DNA of 64,000 nt from Pseudomonas sp. TH31 (GCF_016650815.1 NZ_JAEKEZ010000038.1:551513-615512); one strand, 5' to 3'. Positions 51,801 to 63,671 are shown, counted from the stretch's first letter. Notes: generated by a model not told the origin, from the letters alone. Numbers and translations: made by a program.

Positions 51801-53965
51801 GCGAACACATGCACGGCGGCCCGTGGCCGGTTCAACGGCAGTTCCAGGGCTTGCAGCTTGCCGCGCAGTTGAAAGGCCCAGTAGGCCCGCAGGTTTTCCC
51901 GGACAGCGGCTGGCAGGTCGCGTTGCCACGCGGCAAAGTCGCCGTAACCGATGGACAGCGCCGGCAGTTCGGCGCTGCGTTCGGCACAGGCGCCTGCATA
52001 GAGCGCCAGCAGGTCGCGCTTGAGCAATTGCATGGACGTGCGGTCAGCCAGCAAATGATGCACGGCGATGGCCAGGACGGCGTTTTTGTTATCTGCCTGC
52101 ACGAGGGTGGCGCGCACCAGGCTGCCGCCGTCCATTGCCAGCGGACGGCGGGTTTCGGCCAGGGCGTGGGCCGCCATGTCGTGCCGGTTGCTTTGAATCA
52201 GCTCAAGGGCGAGGGACGCGGCGCCATCGAAACTCTGCCAGGCGTTGACACCGTCGCCGAGGACGCGGCAACGCAAGATTTCATGGCGGGCCAGCAGTCC
52301 GTCGAGCGCGGTTTGCAGGGCCGGTTGATTGATTTCACCGCCCAGCTCCAGCAGCAGCGCAATGTTGTGATAGACCGGATTGGCCGGGTACAGGTAACCG
52401 GTTTCGAAGGTGTCGACGAACCACAGGCGTTCCTGGTGATAAGACAGCGGTACGCGTTCCGGCTGTTGCGCCAGCGCCGTGACGGGCGGCAGGACCGGGG
52501 TTTCGTCCAGCTCCAGATCACCGATGCGGGTGTGCGGTGCTTGGGTGAAGCAACTCAGCAGCCGCTCGAAACGCCCGGCGAGACGTTCAATGCTCGCGGA
52601 ATCGAACAGCGCGGTGGAGTACGACAGGCTGCAGGACAGTTGCACGCTACCTTCATCGATGTGCAGCGACAGGTCGTGCTGGGTGTTGTCCTTGCGTGAA
52701 GGCAGGAACTGCAGATTCAGCCCTGGCAGTTGCAACTGCCCGCCAGCGCCGCCGGCATTGGTGTAGAACATGGTCTGGAACACCGGACTATAGCGGGCGC
52801 TGCGCGGTGGCTTGAGGGCTTCGACGACTTGTTCGAACGGCGTGTCCTGGCGGCTGGAGGATTCCAACATCAGGTCTTTGACTTGTTGCAGCACCTGATC
52901 GAGGGTCGGGTTGGCGTCCAGGCGAATGCGCAGGGCCAGGGTGTTGACGAAGAAACCGATCAACGACTGCACGTCCTGGCGGTCACGGTTGGCGGCGACG
53001 GTGCCGATCACCAGGTCTTGCTGGCCGCTGATACGGGCGAGTAATACAGCCCAGGCGGCCATCAGGGTCATGAACGGGGTCGCGGCGCGGGACTGGGCGA
53101 ACTGGCCGATGGCGCTGGACAGCGACGCGGGTAAATCGAACGCCAGGGTTGCGCCGCGATAGCTCTGGACCGCCGGGCGTGGCCGGTCGGTCGGCAGCGT
53201 CAGCATCGCCGGGGCGCCGGCCAGGTGACTGCGCCAGAACTCCACTTGCTGGCTCAGGCGTTCACCTTCCAGGTGCTGGCGTTGCCATGCGGCGTAGTCG
53301 GCGTATTGCAGGGGCAGCGCCGGCAGCGGATCGGGCTGGCCGGCGGAAAAGGCCTGATACAGCGCGGCGAATTCCTTGACCAGCACACCGATGGACCAGC
53401 CATCGGAAATGATGTGGTGCTGGGTGATCAGCAGGATGTGTTCTTCATCGGCCAGACGCAGCAGGCTGCCGCGAATCAGCGGCCCATTCAGCAAATCAAA
53501 CGGCGCCGCCGCTTCACTTTCGGTTAGGCGAGCAGCTTGCTGTTCGGCCTGATCGCGGGGCAGATCACGCAGGTCGTGCTCCACCAGGGTGAAGCCGCAA
53601 TGCGCCGGAGCGATCACTTGCACCGGGTGTTCGCCGTCGCGGCGGAAAGTGGTGCGCAAACTTTCATGCCGAGCGACGAGACGGTCAAGGGCCGCCTTCA
53701 GTGCGGGCTGATCCAGCACGCCGTTGAGCAACAGCGAGGCCGGCATGTGGTAGGCGGCGCTGGCGGTCGGGTCCAACTGATCAAGGAACCACAAGCGCTG
53801 TTGGGCGAACGACAACACCAACGGCGCGTTGCGATCCACCGCCACCATGTTCTCGGGCGTCGCTTCGACAACCCGTGTGGCGCCGCGTTGCTTGAGCAGA
53901 CGCAAGAGGGCGGCACGTTTCAACTGGTCGAGACTATCGTTATGTTCGTTCAATTTATTAAGCAT
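40364..53965 (-). CDS. NRPS gene B: C-C*-A-T, C-A-T, C/E-A-T, C-T-TE (three apparent frameshifts)
   Basis: About 4534 residues after one base is restored at each of 49427-49428 (ACCCGGA), 43339-43341 (TCCCGGG) and the T5 run 42604-42608; the corrected length is divisible by three. The ATG at 53965 overlaps the gene A stop by 8 bases. Four modules: Thr with an extra C domain, Thr, Glu-like preceded by a dual C/E domain, and a final C-T-TE without an A domain. The adenylation motifs (YTSGSTG, YRTGD/YKTGD, NGKLD) are intact in all three A domains, and carrier-protein Ser residues are present (GGHS; GGIS in the last). The thioesterase has GWSAGG and a C-terminal GTHNTL His region. Only one TE is present, unlike the tandem TEs of many Pseudomonas lipopeptide synthetases. 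Confidence 0.88.
42850..46140 (-). other. NRPS module 6: dual C/E, A(Glu-like), T
   Basis: The condensation domain carries the extra N-terminal motif HHLLQSEGD (about 45910-45937), fitting HH[IL]xxxxGD of dual condensation/epimerisation domains, and the core motif HHLVSDN. The A-domain code I read is D-M-K-D-L-G-M-V-D, closest to glutamate-type codes (D-A-K-D-L-G-V-V-D). Two apparent frameshifts flank this module's end. Confidence 0.65.
46140..49340 (-). other. NRPS module 5: C, A(Thr), T
   Basis: C domain motif HHIISDG at about 48865-48890. The A domain code again reads D-F-W-N-I-G-M-V-H (Thr). T domain HFFELGGHSF at about 46225-46260. The dual C/E domain that follows should convert this residue to the D-form (D-allo-Thr). 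Confidence 0.8.
49340..53965 (-). other. NRPS module 4: C, C*, A(Thr), T
   Basis: The first C domain has HHIISDG (about 53395-53420). A second, divergent C-like domain follows directly (about 52480-51130) with HHLLADR at 52045-52066, where the usual Gly after the motif Asp is Arg, and GPLDNLLVIR in place of GFFVNTLALR. The A domain specificity residues read D-F-W-N-I-G-M-V-H, the well-known threonine code. T domain GGHS lies at about 49450-49475. Confidence 0.8.
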
Positions 53966-56900
53966 CCTTGGAGACGATAGCGAGCAGTTCGCTTTCAGAC
54001 AGCGAAGCCATTTCGTGTTGCAGGTCCAGCAGTTCATCCGACTCGTACTGCGCCAGTTGCAGGGTGGTGATCAGGTCGGCCAGGGCCAGCAGCGAGGTGT
54101 GTTCGAACAACCCCCGCAGCGGCACTTCGACGCCGAAGGTGTCCCGCGCCCGCAGCGTGACTTGCACCGCCAACAAGGAATGGCCGCCGAGTTCGAAGAA
54201 GTCGTCGTGACGGCCGATCCGCTCCAGACCCAGCAGCTCGGTCCAGATCGCCGCCAGCAGCGCTTCGGTTTCACCGTTGGGCGCCTCGTATTGGCGGAAG
54301 GCAAAGTCCTCGGCGCCCGGTGCCGGCAGGGCGCGGCGGTCGAGCTTGCCGTTAGGTGTCAACGGCAGTTGTTCGACCACCACGAACGCCGCCGGGACCA
54401 TATAATCCGGCACCTGCGAGGTCAGGTAAGGCCGTAGCGAGCTGCTGGCATTGCGTCCGGCCAGGTGTGGCTCGACGCTCAGATAAGCCACAAGACGCGT
54501 GGCCCCCGGTGTGTCTTCGCGAGCGATCACCGCCGCTTCACGCACGCCGGGCAAGGTGAGCATCAGTGCTTCGATTTCACCGGGTTCGACGCGGAAACCG
54601 CGAATCTTCACCTGTTGATCGTTGCGACCGAGGAACTCGATCACCCCATCGGCGCGCATGCGCACCAGATCCCCGGTGCGGTACATCCGCGCCTCGGCGG
54701 TCAGGCCAAACGGGTCGGCGAGGAAGTGTTCGGCGTTCAACTGGTCACGGTTCAAGTAGCCCGGGCAACCCCGGCGCCGCCCACGTACAACTCGCCCGGC
54801 ACGCCCAGTGGCACCGGCAAGCCTTGGCTGTCGAGCAGGTACACACGGGTGTTGGGGATGGGCCGGCCAATCGGCACCGAACCTTGTTCGTCCGCGGTGC
54901 AGCGGTGCACCGTGGCCCAGACCGTGGCTTCGGTCGGGCCGTATTCGTTGTACAGGGCAATCGCCGGTTTGACCCCGGCACATTCCTGCACCAACAGCGT
55001 CGGGCAAGCCTCACCGGCGACAATCATCTCTCGCAGGCCGGTGCGCCCACCCATGGCGGCAAGGCTGGCCAACACCAGGCGCCCGAGGGACGGCACGCAC
55101 AACAGCGAAGTGATGGCTTGCCCTGTGATGAAGCGCGCGATGGCTTCTGGGTCGCGGGCGGTTTCGGCATCCGGGATGCACAAGGTGCCGCCGCTGATCA
55201 GGGTGCCAAAAATCCCGGCCACGGAGCTGTCGAAAGCAATTGAGGAGAGCAACAGGAAACGCTTGTCGACCGTCGGTGCATACACCGAGCAGCGGGCCAG
55301 GGTCGACGCCACCAGGTTGCGGTGTTCGATCATTACGCCCTTGGGTTTGCCGGTAGAGCCGGAGGTGTAGATCACATAAGCCAGGTGCGCCGAGGTCAGG
55401 TGGGCGGTTTCGAAGATCGGATCGTTCGCGCTCAGCTCTGCCGGCAGCAGTGCTTCAATGGCTTGATAAGCGGTGTTGCCGGGCAGCGTGCCGACGGCCG
55501 CCCGCCCGACCGGGTCAGCCAGGACCCAGCGCGGTTGGGCGTCTTCGACAATCGAGGCAAGTCGCTCGGCCGGGTAGGTCGGGTCCAGAGGTACATAGGC
55601 TGCACCGGCCTTGAGAATGCCCAGTAATCCGCTGATCATCGGCGTGCCGCGTTCGACGCAGATCGCAATCAGATCCCCCGGTTGGGTGCCGGCGGCGATC
55701 AGGTGATGGGCCAGGCGATTGGCCCGGGTGTTGAGTTCGGCGTAGCTGAGTTGATTCCGGCCATCGATCAATGCGCAAGCATCGGGGGTGCGCCGAACCT
55801 GTTCCTCGAACAACTGCTGAATGCACAGGTGGGCCGGGTAGTCGGCTTGGGTCTGGTTGAGAGTTTCCAGCAGCAAGGTGCGTTCCTGAGGTGGTAGCAC
55901 GTCCAGTTGTGTGAGCTGGATTTTCGGCGTGTACATCAGCGCCTGGGTCAGTTGCTCCAGCGCCCGCTGCATCAAGGCGCAGAGGCGCTGCGGGTCCACT
56001 GCTTGCACACTTTGCACGGCCAGGCCGAGGGCGTCGCCGTAATCGTTGACCGACAGGGTCAGCGGATAGTTGGTGCGCTCGGCGCTGTTGAGGATGCGCA
56101 TGCCCGGCCACTGCAACTGGCTGTCATCACGCTGATGTCGATAGTTGAGCAACGTGGTGAACAACGGCAAACCCGAAGCGACACCGCTGCAACGCTGCGC
56201 CAGCGCCAGGGACGCCTGTTCGTGGGACAGCAGCTCGCTGAGGTCGCGGTAGGTTTCATCGACCAGCGCACTGACGCCGAACCCGGCCAAATGCACCCGC
56301 ACCGGCAAGGTATTGATGAACACCCCGAGTGCACGGTCGGCCCCGGCGGAACCTTGTAGTCGACCGGCGACCACGGTGCCGAACACCACGTCGTCACGGT
56401 CGGTGCAGCGCCCGAGCACCTGGGCCCAGGCAATGTGGAACAGCACGGCCGGCGTCACCCCGGCAATGCGCGCCTGGGCGCGGATCCGCTGGCTCAGGGC
56501 CGGGTCGAGGCGTTCGCTGGTTTCGAAAACATGGGCACCGTCACCTTGCACATCCAGCACGCCAAAAGGCGCGGTGGGTGCGTCGACGCTGGCCAGACGG
56601 CTGCGCAAATAAGCTTCGTGGGCCTGCGGCGGTGTCGCCAGAATCTGCGCGACAAACTCGCGATACGGCATCGGCGCCGGCAGGCTGGCGCCCTGGCCTT
56701 GCAACAGGGTCTGGATTTCTTCGAGCACAATCCCCAACGACACGTGGTCGCTGATCATATGATGGTCGAGTAGTGCCAATAACCAGCGTCCGGACTGCGG
56801 GTCCTGGGCGATACAGGCGCGCATCAACGGCGCCTGTTGCAAGTCCAGGCGCAACTGCCGTGGATCGCTCAACCGCTCCAGTTGGGTGCGCGGGTCTTCA

Positions 56901-57290
56901 TCGGCCAGCAACGTAAGGGTGTGCACCGGCAACTGCGCCTGACGGTGCACCACCTGCACGGCTTGCGGCTGGCCGACCCAATGCACGGCGCTGCGCAGAA
57001 TGTCATGGCGATTGATCACCACCTGCAAGGCGTCGACAAAGGCGTCGAGGCGTTGGCGGTCGTCGAACTCGATCATCGAGCGCACCAGGTAGGCGTCGCC
57101 CTCATGCCCAAGCAAGTGATGAAAGAGGATGCCTTGTTGCAGCGGCGCCAGCGGGTAGATGTCCTGGATATTCGCGGCGCCACCGGGAACGGCGCTGACG
57201 ATGCGGTCCAATTGTGCTTGCGTCATCGCCACCAGCGGCAACAGGTCCGGGGTCAGGGCCGTGCAATCGGCCGGGATGCGATTGGCCGGT
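53958..57290 (-). other. NRPS module 3: dual C/E, A(His-like?), T
   Basis: The C domain has HHLLGHEGD (about 57090-57125), the HH[IL]xxxxGD mark of dual C/E domains, and core HHMISDH, so residue 2 should be converted to the D-form. The A-domain code reads D-S-A-L-I-A-E-V-W, sharing six of nine positions with the histidine code of bacitracin synthetase (D-S-E-L-T-A-E-V-C). T domain FFELGGHSLLAVQ at about 54175-54205. Confidence 0.6.
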
Positions 57291-60200
57291 GCCTGGAACA
57301 GCGCTTCGCTGTCGCGGCTCAGAGCTTGGGCCATTTCACGCAGGCTCGGCGCGGTGAACACGGTGCGTACCGTGGCACTCAGGCCGTGTTGGCGCAGACG
57401 GTCAATCAGGCTCACAGCCAGCAGCGAATGGCCGCCGAGTTCGAAGAAACGGTCATGACGGCCGACTTTTTCAATCCCCAGCAAGTCTTGCCAGACACTC
57501 GCGACCACCTGTTCGATCTCGCCGCGTGGCGCTTCATAGGCCCGACTGGCGAAGGCGTCCTGACCCGGCGCCGGCAGGGCGCGGCGATCGAGTTTGCCGT
57601 TAGGTGTCAGCGGCAAGGCTTCAAGGTGCACGTAGGCGCTCGGCACCATGTAGTCGGGCAGCGACTCCAGCAACGCGGCGCGCAATTGCTCCACCGGCAC
57701 CGGTTCACCGCACAGGTAGGCGATCAAACGCTTGCTGTCGGAATGCCCCGGTTTGCTTTCCTGGGCCACCACCACGGCTTCGAGCACGCCGGCAACAGCG
57801 CCGAGCACCGCTTCAATCTCGCCCAGTTCGACACGGAAACCACGGATTTTCACCTGGTCGTCATTGCGACCCAGGTATTCGAGGGTGCCGTCTGCGCGCC
57901 AGCGACCGAGGTCGCCGGTCTTGTACAGCCGCGCGTCCGGGTCGGTGCTGAACGGGTCGTTGATAAACTTTTCGGCACTCAGTTCTTCACGATTGAGGTA
58001 GCCACGAGCAACACCCACGCCGCCGATATGAATTTCCCCGACGACGCCCAACGGTGCGAGGGCACCGGCGCTGTCCAGCACATGGAGCTGGGTGTTGCGC
58101 ACCGGTTTGCCGATCGAGCGGAAATCGTCGTTGTCGCTTTCCATCAGGCGAATCGAGGCGTTGACGGTGGCCTCGGTCGGGCCGTAGGCGTTGAACAGCG
58201 CCGGACGGTGCCCGGCACGGGCGAACCACTGGGCCACGGCCTGTTTGCCGACGGCTTCGCCGCCGATCATGAACTGACGCAGCGAGGTCGGCAGCGCCAC
58301 GTGTTGGTCGCGGCTGACTTGTTGCCAGAACACCGTCGGCAGGTTGGCCACAGTGATTTCGTGTTGCTCGCACAGCGCGGCGAAGGCGCCGGTGCCGGCA
58401 ATCCAGGCATCGCTGCGCAACACCAGTGTGGCGCCGGACAGCAGGGCGCCGAAGATCTCTTCCACGGACATGTCGAAGGTCATGGTGGCGAATTGCAGGA
58501 CCCGGTCCTGTGGATTCAGGCAGTAGCGTTCTTGCAGTGCGCCGATCTGGTTGCACACCGAACGGTGTTCCAGCATCACGCCTTTCGGCTTGCCGGTGGA
58601 ACCGGAGGTGTACATCACGTAGGCCAGGTGTCGGGAGGTCAAACCCTCGACCACTGGATTGCACTCATCACCGTCAGCCGGGTCGTCCAGCAGCAGTTGC
58701 GCAATCGACAACGGTGGCAGTTGTTCGGCCAAAGAGCCCTGACTCAGCAGCACCCGCGGCGCACTGTCGCTAAGCATGTGCTGCAAGCGGTCCTGCGGAT
58801 AGTTCGGGTCGAGCGGCACGTAGGCACCACCCGCCTTGAGAATGGCCAGGATGCCAATGATCATTTCCGGGCTGCGTTCAACCAGCAGCGCCACCCGTTC
58901 ATCCGGGCGCAGACCGGCGGCGATCAGCCGGTGGGCGATGCGGTTGGCCCGGGCATTCAGTTGCGCGTAGCTGAGGCTGATGCCGTCAGCCTGCACGGCG
59001 CTGGCGCTTGGGCGAGCCAGCACATGTTGTTCGAACCATTCGTGCAGTAGCATTTTCTCAGGGAAATCGGCGTGGGGCTGATTGAAGCTCCCAAGCAATT
59101 CCCGGCGTTGCTGGTTGTCCAGTAACGGCAGGGTCGCCAGCGGTTGCGCCGCGTTGTCGAGCATGGCGTCCAACAAGTGCAGCAGGTGTCGACTCCAGCG
59201 CACGACGGTGCACTCGTCGAACAGGTCGGTGGCGTATTCGAACTGGCCACTGATGGTGTTGCCGTCGTCGTTGAGCGACAGGCTGACGTCGAATTGCGTG
59301 GTGCCGGTGGCTTGGGGCAGTGGCGTGAGGTTCAGTCCTGGCAGCGCGAGGGCTTGGTCTTGTGGCGTATTGCCGAGCACCAGCATCGCCTGGAACAACG
59401 GGCTGTGGCCGAGGCTGCGTTCCGGTTGCAGGACTTCGACGACCTGTTCGAACGGCAAGTCTTGATGGCTGTAGGCGTCGAGGGCGGTGGCTTTGATCGC
59501 GGCCAGCAGTTGATCGACGCGGCTGTGGGTCTGGACGTTGATGCGCAGGGCCAGGGTGTTGACGAAGAAGCCGATCAGCGCCTCGGTTTCGCGGCGTGGA
59601 CGGTTGGCGACCGGGGTGCCGATCACCACTTCTGGTTGATTGCTCAGGCGCGAGAGCAGGATTGACCAGGCGCCGAGCAAAGTCATGAACGGTGTCAGCC
59701 CTTGTTGCTGGCTGAAGCTCCGAAGCCTGGCACTCAACGGCGCCGGCAGTGTCAGCGGCAATGTCGCCCCGCGATAGGTTTGCACCTGCGGCCGGGTGTG
59801 GTCGGTCGGCAGTTCCAGCAATGCCGGGGCACCGCCGAGGTGTTGTTTCCAGAAACCGGTCTGGGCCTGAAGACGTTCGCCTTGCAGATGCTGTTGTTGC
59901 CACGCGGCGTAGTCGGCGTATTGCAGCGCCAGGGCCGGCAGCGGATCGTCGAGGCCTTGGCTGAACGCAGCGTAGAGTGCGTTGAATTCACCGATCAACA
60001 CTGCGACGGACCAACCGTCGGAGACGATGTGGTGTTGAGTGACCAGCAGGATGTGTTCGTCTTCGGCCAGACGCAGCAAACGCCCGCGAATCAGCGGACC
60101 CTGGCTCAGGTCGAAGGCTTCGCGGGCTTCGGCTTCGGTCAGTTGCTCGACGGCGGTTTGCCGGGTGTCGGCCGGCAGGGATTGCAGGTCGTGTTCGCTG

Positions 60201-63200
60201 AGGGCAAAACCGATATCGGCCGCGGCGAACTGCTGGCGGACTTCGCCGTTGTGGCGTTCGAAGGTGGTGCGCAGGCTTTCGTGACGGGCGACGATGCGAT
60301 CCAGGGCACGTTGCAAGGCGCTTCGGTCCAACTCGCCACGCAAGTGCAGCGCGGCGGGCATGTGATAGGCGACGCTGGCGGCGTGGTCGAGTTGATCGAG
60401 GAACCACAGGCGTTGCTGGGCCAGGGACAACGGCAAGGCCTGATCGCGGGAGACCACGCTGATCGCCTCGACCGTTGATTGACTGGCCTGTTCGACAGAC
60501 TGCGCCAGTTCGCTGAGCGAGGTCTGGGCAAACAGCGTGCGCAGGTCGATCTCGACGCCGAGGTCCTGATGCAGCCGCGCTTGCAGTTGCACGGTCAGCA
60601 GCGAATGGCCGCCGAGTTCGAGGAAACCGTCGTGGCGTCCGACCTGATCCAGGCCAAGCAAGGACTGCCAGATCCCGGCGATGGCGATTTCGGTGGCACC
60701 TTGAGGCGCTTCATAGGTTTTACTCGCCAGGGATTCCAGACCTGGCGCGGGCAGGGCGCGGCGGTCAAGTTTGCCGTTGGCAGTCAGGGGCAGGGTGTCG
60801 AGGTGGACGAAGGCGCTCGGCACCATGTACTCGGGCAAATGCTTGAGCAATTCGCTGCGCAGCTGTTCGGCACTGGCGGGATCACCGCACAGGTACGCCA
60901 CCAGACGCTTGCTGTCCGGTTGCTCGGGGTTGTCTTCCGGGCGATCACCACCACTTCGCGAATCCCGGCACACAGTGCCAGCGCGGCTTCAACTTCGCCG
61001 ATTTCGATGCGCAAGCCGCGAATTTTCACCTGGAAATCGTTGCGCCCCAGGTATTCCAGGGCACCGTTGTCCAGCCAGCGACCAAGGTCGCCGGTCTTGT
61101 ACAGGCGTGCCTCGGGGTCGCTGGAAAAACCGTCGACAACAAAGCGTTCTGCCGTCAGCTGCGGCTGGTTCAAGTAGCCACGCGCCACGCCGATGCCGCC
61201 GATATGCAGTTCGCCGGCCACGCCCAACGGCTGCGGCTGGCCACGACTGTCCAGCACATGCATCTGAATGTTGGCAATCGGTCGGCCGATCGGCACGCTT
61301 TCGCCGGGATCACTCGGCAGGCAATGCCACGCCGTTACGTCGATGGCGGCCTCGGTCGGGCCGTACAGGTTGTGCAACTCGATGCCGCTCATTTGCTGCT
61401 CGAAACGCCGTTGCAAACTGCGCGGCAGGGCTTCGCCGCTGCACAGCACCCGACGCAGGTCCGGGAAGCCTTCGCTGTCGCGGTGTTCCAGAAACAGGTC
61501 GAGCATCGACGGCACGAAGTGCAGCATCGTGACGCCTGCCTGACGTATCAGGCTGGCGAGGTAATCCGGCTCCTGATGGCCGCCGGGGCGAGCCATGACC
61601 AGCTCGGCACCCGCCAGCAACGGCAGGAAAAACTCCCAGACCGACACGTCAAAACCAAACGGAGTCTTTTGCAATACCCGGTCGTTGGCGTCGACGCGGT
61701 ATTCATCTCGCGCCCACAAAAGCCGGTTAACCACGCCGAGGTGTTCATTCATCACGCCTTTCGGAGTGCCAGTCGAGCCCGAGGTGTAGAGCACGTAGGC
61801 CAGGTGTTTCGGCGTCAGTCCCAGGGCCAGCGGGTCCGGGTTGTGCCGGGATTGCGCAGACAGTTGTGCGTAGTCTTCGGCGTCGCGATCAATGGCCAGC
61901 AGCGGCACGTTCAGCGGCGGCAAGTGATCGAGAAATTCACTGCAACTGAGCACCGCACGCGGGGCACTGTCACTGAGCATGAATGCCTGGCGCGCGCTGG
62001 GCAGGTCCGGGTCGATGGGTACGTAGGCGCCGCCGGCCTTGAGAATCCCCAGCAGGGCGACGACCATTTCCGGGCCGCGCTTGAGGCACACCGCGACCCG
62101 GGCATCCGGCTCGACGCCGAGCTCGATCAAACGGTGGGCGATCTGGTTGGCCTGGCGATTGAGTTGCCCGTAACTGAGCAACGGCCCCGCGTCGCCGCGC
62201 ACCGCACAGGCGTGTGGGTGCAATTCGGCCTGCTGTTCGAACAGCGAGTGAATCAGCTCTTCACGAGGGTATTCGCGGGCGGTGGCGTTGAACTCGACCT
62301 GCACGCGTTGCTGCTCGGCCTGGCTCATCAGCGGGAAATCCGCGACCGGTGTGTCATAGCCTTCCAGCACGGCTTCGAGCATCGAAACGATGCGCTGTTG
62401 CAGATGCCGGGCTTCTTCCAGGCTGAAATAGGCGGTGTTGAAGTTGAAATCCAGATGCACGTCTTCAAACGGGTGGTAATCGCGGACGAAGATCGCCATC
62501 GGCGTCTGTTCGTAGCCGTTGTCCATGGTGATGACGCGGGAGGAGGTGCCGCCAAACTGGTCGTCACCGTCCAGGCTTTCGAACGACAGCGACACGTCGA
62601 ACAGTTGCCGCCGCCCGGTTTGCGCCAGGCGCAAGGTGCGGTTGAGTTCGGCGATGGGGAAGCGTTGATGGCGGTAGCAGCGGCGCAATTGACCGCCGGC
62701 GGTGTGCATCAGCTCCAGTAACGAGGCTTGGGGATCGACCGGCAAGCGAATCGGGCTGACCGACGAAAACATGCCAACAGTGGTTTTCGCGCGGGCGGTG
62801 GTGCGGTTGTGAACGGGCATGCCGATGACGATTTCATCGACCCCCACGGTACGGCAGAAATAAGTGCCGACCACGCTGATCAGCACGTGGGCCACGGACA
62901 GGCTGCGCTCGCTGGCGAATTGCGTCAGGGCGTTGTACAGCGCCCGGGTAACATCGCCTGGACCTGGGCGCTCGGCGCGAGTTCGTTGGCCTGGCCGGTT
63001 TTGAAATCGGCCCGGCGTTGCAGCAGGGACGGCGGCAGTTGCGTGTAGGTGTCCTGCCAGAACTGCCGGTCGCGCTCATAGCGTGAAGACTGCAAGTACG
63101 CCCGATCGTCGTCGAGGAACGCCAAATAGGATTGCCCAGGCGCAACCTCATCGTTGCCCGCCAATAAAGCGTTATAGACCGCGCCCACTGCATGCCCGAT

Positions 63201-63671
63201 CAGCGCCACGCCGATACCGTCGGTGACCAGGTGGTGGTAGCGGTTGAGCCAGTAATGGCGGTCCGGGCCGCAGCGCACCAGCCGCGCTTCCCAGAGTTGC
63301 CCGGTCAGCGATTCGAACGGCTGGCGAAAGGCGGCGCGCAGATAGTCCATGGCCCGCCCGGCATCGTCGTCGGCCTCGGAAAACTCCACCACTTCGAGCT
63401 TTACCTTGATGTGGGGCATGACCCGCTGACGGCCGATGCCGCCCTCATGGCTGAAGCTCAGGCGCAGGGCATCGTGATGATTGGCCACCTGTTCGATGGC
63501 TTTCTCGAACAGCCCGATATTGATCTCGCCCCTGATCTCCAGGGACATGCCGATGTTGTAGTAGGGCAGGTCCGGGTGCGCGATCTGGTCAAGCCAGATG
63601 CCCTGTTGAACCGAGGCCAGTTCGTGGGACGCGGAGTCTTGCGTAGGCAACATATCGGTCGACGAATCCAT
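53958..63671 (-). CDS. NRPS gene A: C-A-T, C-A-T, C/E-A-T (three apparent frameshifts)
   Basis: About 3238 residues after restoring one base at 62943-62945 (GCCCGGG), 60937-60938 (TTCCGGG) and 54760-54762 (GCCCGGG); the corrected length is divisible by three. The ATG at 63671 begins just before a C domain, so no loading module precedes it in this gene. Three modules: Ser, an uncertain Orn-like residue, and a His-like residue after a dual C/E domain. All three A domains keep YTSGSTG, GELHIGG-type and NGKLDRRALPAPG motifs; all carriers have LGGHS. The C terminus ends in an acidic helix before the gene B start, which may be a docking element. No TE, so the chain passes to gene B. Confidence 0.88.
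57290..60500 (-). other. NRPS module 2: C, A(Orn-like?), T
   Basis: C motif HHIVSDG at 60017-60034. The A-domain code I read is D-M-E-N-M-G-A-V-N. The nearest code I recall is the ornithine/hydroxyornithine type D-M-E-N-L-G-L-I-N, but the match is partial. No ornithine hydroxylase is in the window. T domain at about 57425-57450. Confidence 0.6.
60500..63640 (-). other. NRPS module 1: EntF-like C, A(Ser), T
   Basis: The first C domain begins ASVQQGIWLDQIAHPDLPYYNIG and has YHHLVTDG. It resembles the C domain of EntF more than the fatty-acyl starter C domains of Pseudomonas lipopeptides. The A-domain code is D-V-W-H-L-S-L-I-D, a standard serine code. T domain FLELGGHSLL at about 60595-60625. 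Confidence 0.75.

Noticed and set aside
56837..59050. 737-codon open frame on the plus strand
   Set aside because: Antisense shadow of NRPS gene A modules 2-3, of the same character as the previous case.
40364..63671. Eight separate NRPS ORFs as independent genes
   Set aside because: The breaks fall inside conserved motifs (for example between ACPG and IREAVVIARED) and are mended by one base; only the junction near 53958-53965 is a true gene boundary with stop and overlapping ATG.
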